From positions 1 to 23,276 of the IMG/VR virus record IMGVR_UViG_3300046790_000018: a DNA stretch of 23,276 nucleotides; one strand, given 5' to 3'. The stretch comes from a virus. The notes below the pieces were generated by a model. It searched no databases, was not told the origin of the DNA, and saw only the letters and a program-made list of their open reading frames with translations. Shown here piece after piece: positions 21,471 through 23,276 of this stretch; positions within the stretch are counted from its first letter, which is position 1; each line of letters begins with the position of its first letter. A program made the position numbers and the translations under genes.

Positions 21471-21476
21471 AAGCAC

Positions 21477-21647
21477 ATGGACTTCGCCACCTTTGAATCG
21501 TTCGCCATTGCCTACCGCGCGATGTTTCGCCGCTGGATGGAGTACACGCCCGATCAGGTCGGCTCCGTGGTCTACGCGGAGCAGATGGCGGAACTTGCCG
21601 ACCGCTATCCCGCATGGGCCGAACGCGTCGAAAACGAAAAGGAGTAA
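21477..21647 (+). CDS. Small acidic protein (56 aa)
   Basis: A frame from the ATG at 21477 to TAA at 21645 encodes MDFATFESFAIAYRAMFRRW, then MEYTPDQVGSVVYAEQMAEL and ADRYPAWAERVENEKE. It is helical, with aromatic residues on one face and an acidic end. The S5 palindrome lies directly upstream. Its end holds the AAGGAG ribosome site of the next gene, 6 nt before that ATG, so the two are coupled. No family recognised. Confidence 0.65.
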   Translation: MDFATFESFAIAYRAMFRRWMEYTPDQVGSVVYAEQMAELADRYPAWAERVENEKE

Positions 21648-21653
21648 CCGACC

Positions 21654-22343
21654 ATGACCACGAACACCGCTCGACACTTCTACCGCTGCACCGGCTGCTT
21701 AGAAGTAGTCGCGCTAACCGAACAGCAGACGATGGAACGCTGCCAGACGCGCGCCACCTGCGCCACCTGCGCCCAGCGGTTTGAGTACATGGGACGCGTC
21801 CAGGTGGATCGGCTTGTCCAGGAGCACACGCGGTGCAAGTGCGACGACCGCTGCACGTCCGCCCGTGGCCCGATCTGCAACTGCAAATGTGGCGGAGCAA
21901 ATCATGGCGCTGGCATGCTGGGCTATGTGCGGGTAACGGTAGATAAGGGCGCTGTTCCGGTCATCCAGACGCCGAGTGCTACGCGCGCTGCTATCGCCGG
22001 GCGCCAGTATCGGGAATTTACCGCGCTGCTAGCTGTCGCCGCCGACGAATTGAAAAGCTTGCTCGACCGCAAGATCGCGGGCCAGTACCTACAGCCCGCC
22101 GACTACACGCGCCTGCTTACGCTCCGTCGCGCACTGCACAAGGCGAACGACGCCCGCGTGCATGCCGCCAGGATGAAAACCTTACGCGCCGTTGTCAGCC
22201 TGCCACTGCCGCCGACGCCAGTCGCCGCAGTCGCCGCCGAAGTAACCCACGCCATCCAGACCGCTGCTCCGCTGGCTGAAGTGCCGTTCACCTTGACCGC
22301 ACAGCCCAGCACGCGCGCCGCCAAGCAGGAGAGCTTGTTTTAG
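21654..22343 (+). CDS. Cys-rich zinc-binding phage protein (229 aa)
   Basis: The start at 21654 has GGAG 9 nt upstream. Residues 11-40 contain CTGC and CATC pairs, like a zinc ribbon. At about 60-85 is HTRCKCDDRCTSARGPICNC followed by KCGGANHGAG. The (H/T)xCxxRCTxAxGPxCxCxCGGxNHG motif is widely conserved in phage early proteins, including actinophages, with unknown function. A helical region follows (REFTALLAVAADELKSLLDR) and an Ala/Pro-rich tail ending KQESLF. The Cys and His clusters imply two metal sites. A DNA-associated early role is inferred. Confidence 0.8.
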   Translation: MTTNTARHFYRCTGCLEVVALTEQQTMERCQTRATCATCAQRFEYMGRVQVDRLVQEHTRCKCDDRCTSARGPICNCKCGGANHGAGMLGYVRVTVDKGAVPVIQTPSATRAAIAGRQYREFTALLAVAADELKSLLDRKIAGQYLQPADYTRLLTLRRALHKANDARVHAARMKTLRAVVSLPLPPTPVAAVAAEVTHAIQTAAPLAEVPFTLTAQPSTRAAKQESLF

Positions 22344-22345
22344 TC

Positions 22346-22723
22346 ATGACCAACGACTGCACCATTCGCGCGCTCGCGGCCGTGACCGAGACACCCTATG
22401 CCGATGTCGTCGCCCGGCTTGTCCAGGATGGCTATCGGCCCGGACGACGCTTTCACCTCGACCGCTGGCTTACCTGCCAGATGGCGCCAGCTATCGGGGA
22501 ACCGGAAAAGGTTTTCGGCTGGAATGCCACCTGGATCAAGCTGCCGCCCGTCCAGAAAGGACAGCGCCGCCCGACGCTCGCCACCTTCGCCGCGCTCCAT
22601 CCAGGACGCTACATTCTCCGGCAGTCTAGACACGTTGTCGCCCTAGTCGATGGACGCGCCGCGATGGAAGAACGCTACGACCACGCGCCGATTTACGGCG
22701 CCTGGAAGTTCACCCGCACATAG
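22346..22723 (+). CDS. C39/papain-like cysteine-protease-like protein (125 aa)
   Basis: It begins 2 nt after the previous stop. The N-terminus NDCTIRALAAVTETPYADVV places Cys5 at the start of a helix, as in C39- and papain-like folds. Near the C-terminus, HPGRYILRQSRHVVALVDGR places His96 and Asp102 in the usual H-x5-D spacing. The protein is only 125 residues and matches a small conserved phage or prophage group (DC...RAL, then TLxxFxxxHPxGRYxxRxxxHVxAxVDG). Protease, amidase or transglutaminase-like chemistry is possible; the substrate is unknown. Confidence 0.7.
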   Translation: MTNDCTIRALAAVTETPYADVVARLVQDGYRPGRRFHLDRWLTCQMAPAIGEPEKVFGWNATWIKLPPVQKGQRRPTLATFAALHPGRYILRQSRHVVALVDGRAAMEERYDHAPIYGAWKFTRT

Positions 22724-22748
22724 CTTTGCGCCTTGACTCACTTTTGAC

Positions 22749-22777
22749 TTGCAACCAGTAACCTAAACGATTAGGAT
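22749..22777 (+). promoter_or_regulatory. Candidate promoter ending 7 nt before a start codon
   Basis: TTGCAA (22749-22754), 17-nt spacer, TAGGAT (22772-22777). A TTGACT at 22744-22749 overlaps the first box. As at S5, the transcript start would fall at or beside the ATG (22785). Confidence 0.45.
22762..22775. promoter_or_regulatory. Palindromic site S6
   Basis: CCTAAACGATTAGG, a perfect inverted repeat, differing from S5 only in two spacer bases. It lies 9 nt before the start codon of the right-edge gene. Confidence 0.7.
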
Positions 22778-22784
22778 AAGCATT

Positions 22785-23276
22785 ATGGCAAAGACAACGA
22801 CGATCCCCACCCGCTACGGCCTGAAGTTTTTCCAGGAACACTCGTACGGATACGCACACTTCCGCTTCTACATCGTCACTATCGGCCCGACTGCATCGGA
22901 GCGCCGCTACTTCGACAACGATCCGCAGAACAAGCTGGTCAACTACGACGAGGTGAGAGGCTGTAGTTCGTGGCACGACGAGGCCGCATACGACCGGCTA
23001 CAGATTGACTCGCAGGCCAACAGCGACAACCGCGAAAACCTGTATGGCTGGGACGTGCGATATCGCGAGACGGGCTCGCTCGAACTGCATGACCTGGAAC
23101 GCATGGTGAAAACCCTGCGGACCATCACGCGCAAGATGGAACAACTGAGCGCCAAGTATGGGCGCCCGGATACGTTTCCCGCGTACGTCGCCAGGGTAGC
23201 GGCAGCAGTGGGCGCCGACTCGATTGTGTTTTCGCAGCAGGACCACCCGACGCACAACGGCACCGACCACACGATC
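22785..23276 (+). CDS. Unrecognised early protein, 3' end outside the window
   Basis: An open frame from the ATG at 22785 (MAKTTTIPTRYGLKFFQEHS) runs through the right edge without a stop, giving at least 164 residues. It is rich in Tyr, Asp and Arg (ERRYFDNDPQNKLVNYDEVR). A helical stretch (ELHDLERMVKTLRTITRKME) is followed by YGRPDTFPAYVARVAAAVGA. I recognise no domain. The S6 palindrome and TAGGAT box directly upstream suggest an independent transcription unit under the same control as the 56-aa gene. Confidence 0.7.
   Translation, partial: MAKTTTIPTRYGLKFFQEHSYGYAHFRFYIVTIGPTASERRYFDNDPQNKLVNYDEVRGCSSWHDEAAYDRLQIDSQANSDNRENLYGWDVRYRETGSLELHDLERMVKTLRTITRKMEQLSAKYGRPDTFPAYVARVAAAVGADSIVFSQQDHPTHNGTDHTI

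Overview
The window is part of a GC-rich double-stranded DNA bacteriophage or prophage with a P22-type (podovirus-like) head and neck. The evidence is a leftward run of genes whose products and order match that architecture: small terminase, large terminase, portal, scaffold, P22-like coat protein, gp4-like tail accessory factor, gp10-like hub protein and DNA-ejection-type virion proteins. The host cannot be identified. Many genes have strong Shine-Dalgarno sequences and there are sigma70-like promoters. Two early genes instead show a TAGGAT box only 6-7 nt before the start codon, a leaderless-looking layout common in actinobacteria, so the host signals are mixed. No integrase, polymerase, lysin, tailspike or recognisable repressor gene lies inside the window.

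Layout. (1) 1-18268, minus strand: one long late block read right to left, with most genes overlapping by 1-8 nt. DNA packaging (TerS, a 60-aa acidic protein, TerL, a 90-aa protein) is followed by the portal. Then comes a cluster of six tiny genes (two Cys-motif proteins, three small membrane proteins, one Trp-rich basic protein). A repeat-dense AT-rich gap (11619-11871) separates these from scaffold, coat and a coat-adjacent protein. A strong intrinsic terminator (8459-8514) follows. Beyond it lie two paralogous small proteins, the gp4-like and gp10-like neck proteins, a beta-rich protein, and three or more ejection-type proteins, the last running off the left edge.

(2) 18269-19393: about 1.1 kb without a convincing gene. 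It holds an imperfect 57-bp tandem duplication, several CCTAA-N4-TTAGG palindromes, an AT-rich patch, two clusters of a TAGGCACGG repeat and a 22-bp perfect palindrome. It is a candidate replication origin, packaging site or regulatory region.

(3) 19394-21034, minus strand: a small early-type operon (34-aa membrane peptide, 113-aa protein, zinc-ribbon protein, zinc-ribbon plus OB-like protein) ending in an intrinsic terminator.

(4) 21035-21180: a lambda OR-like divergent control region. Two back-to-back TTGACA promoters each carry the same operator (CGCATNNGCG) in the spacer, and a third copy lies between them.

(5) 21181-23276, plus strand: five rightward genes (conserved small proteins, a Cys-rich zinc protein, a C39/papain-like cysteine-protease-like protein, and an unrecognised protein cut by the right edge). 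Two of them have near-identical CCTAA-N4-TTAGGATAAGCA elements just before their start codons.

The most distinctive signals are regulatory: two separate palindrome families that appear to coordinate early-left, early-right and late transcription, plus two unrelated iterated-repeat regions that could be origins.
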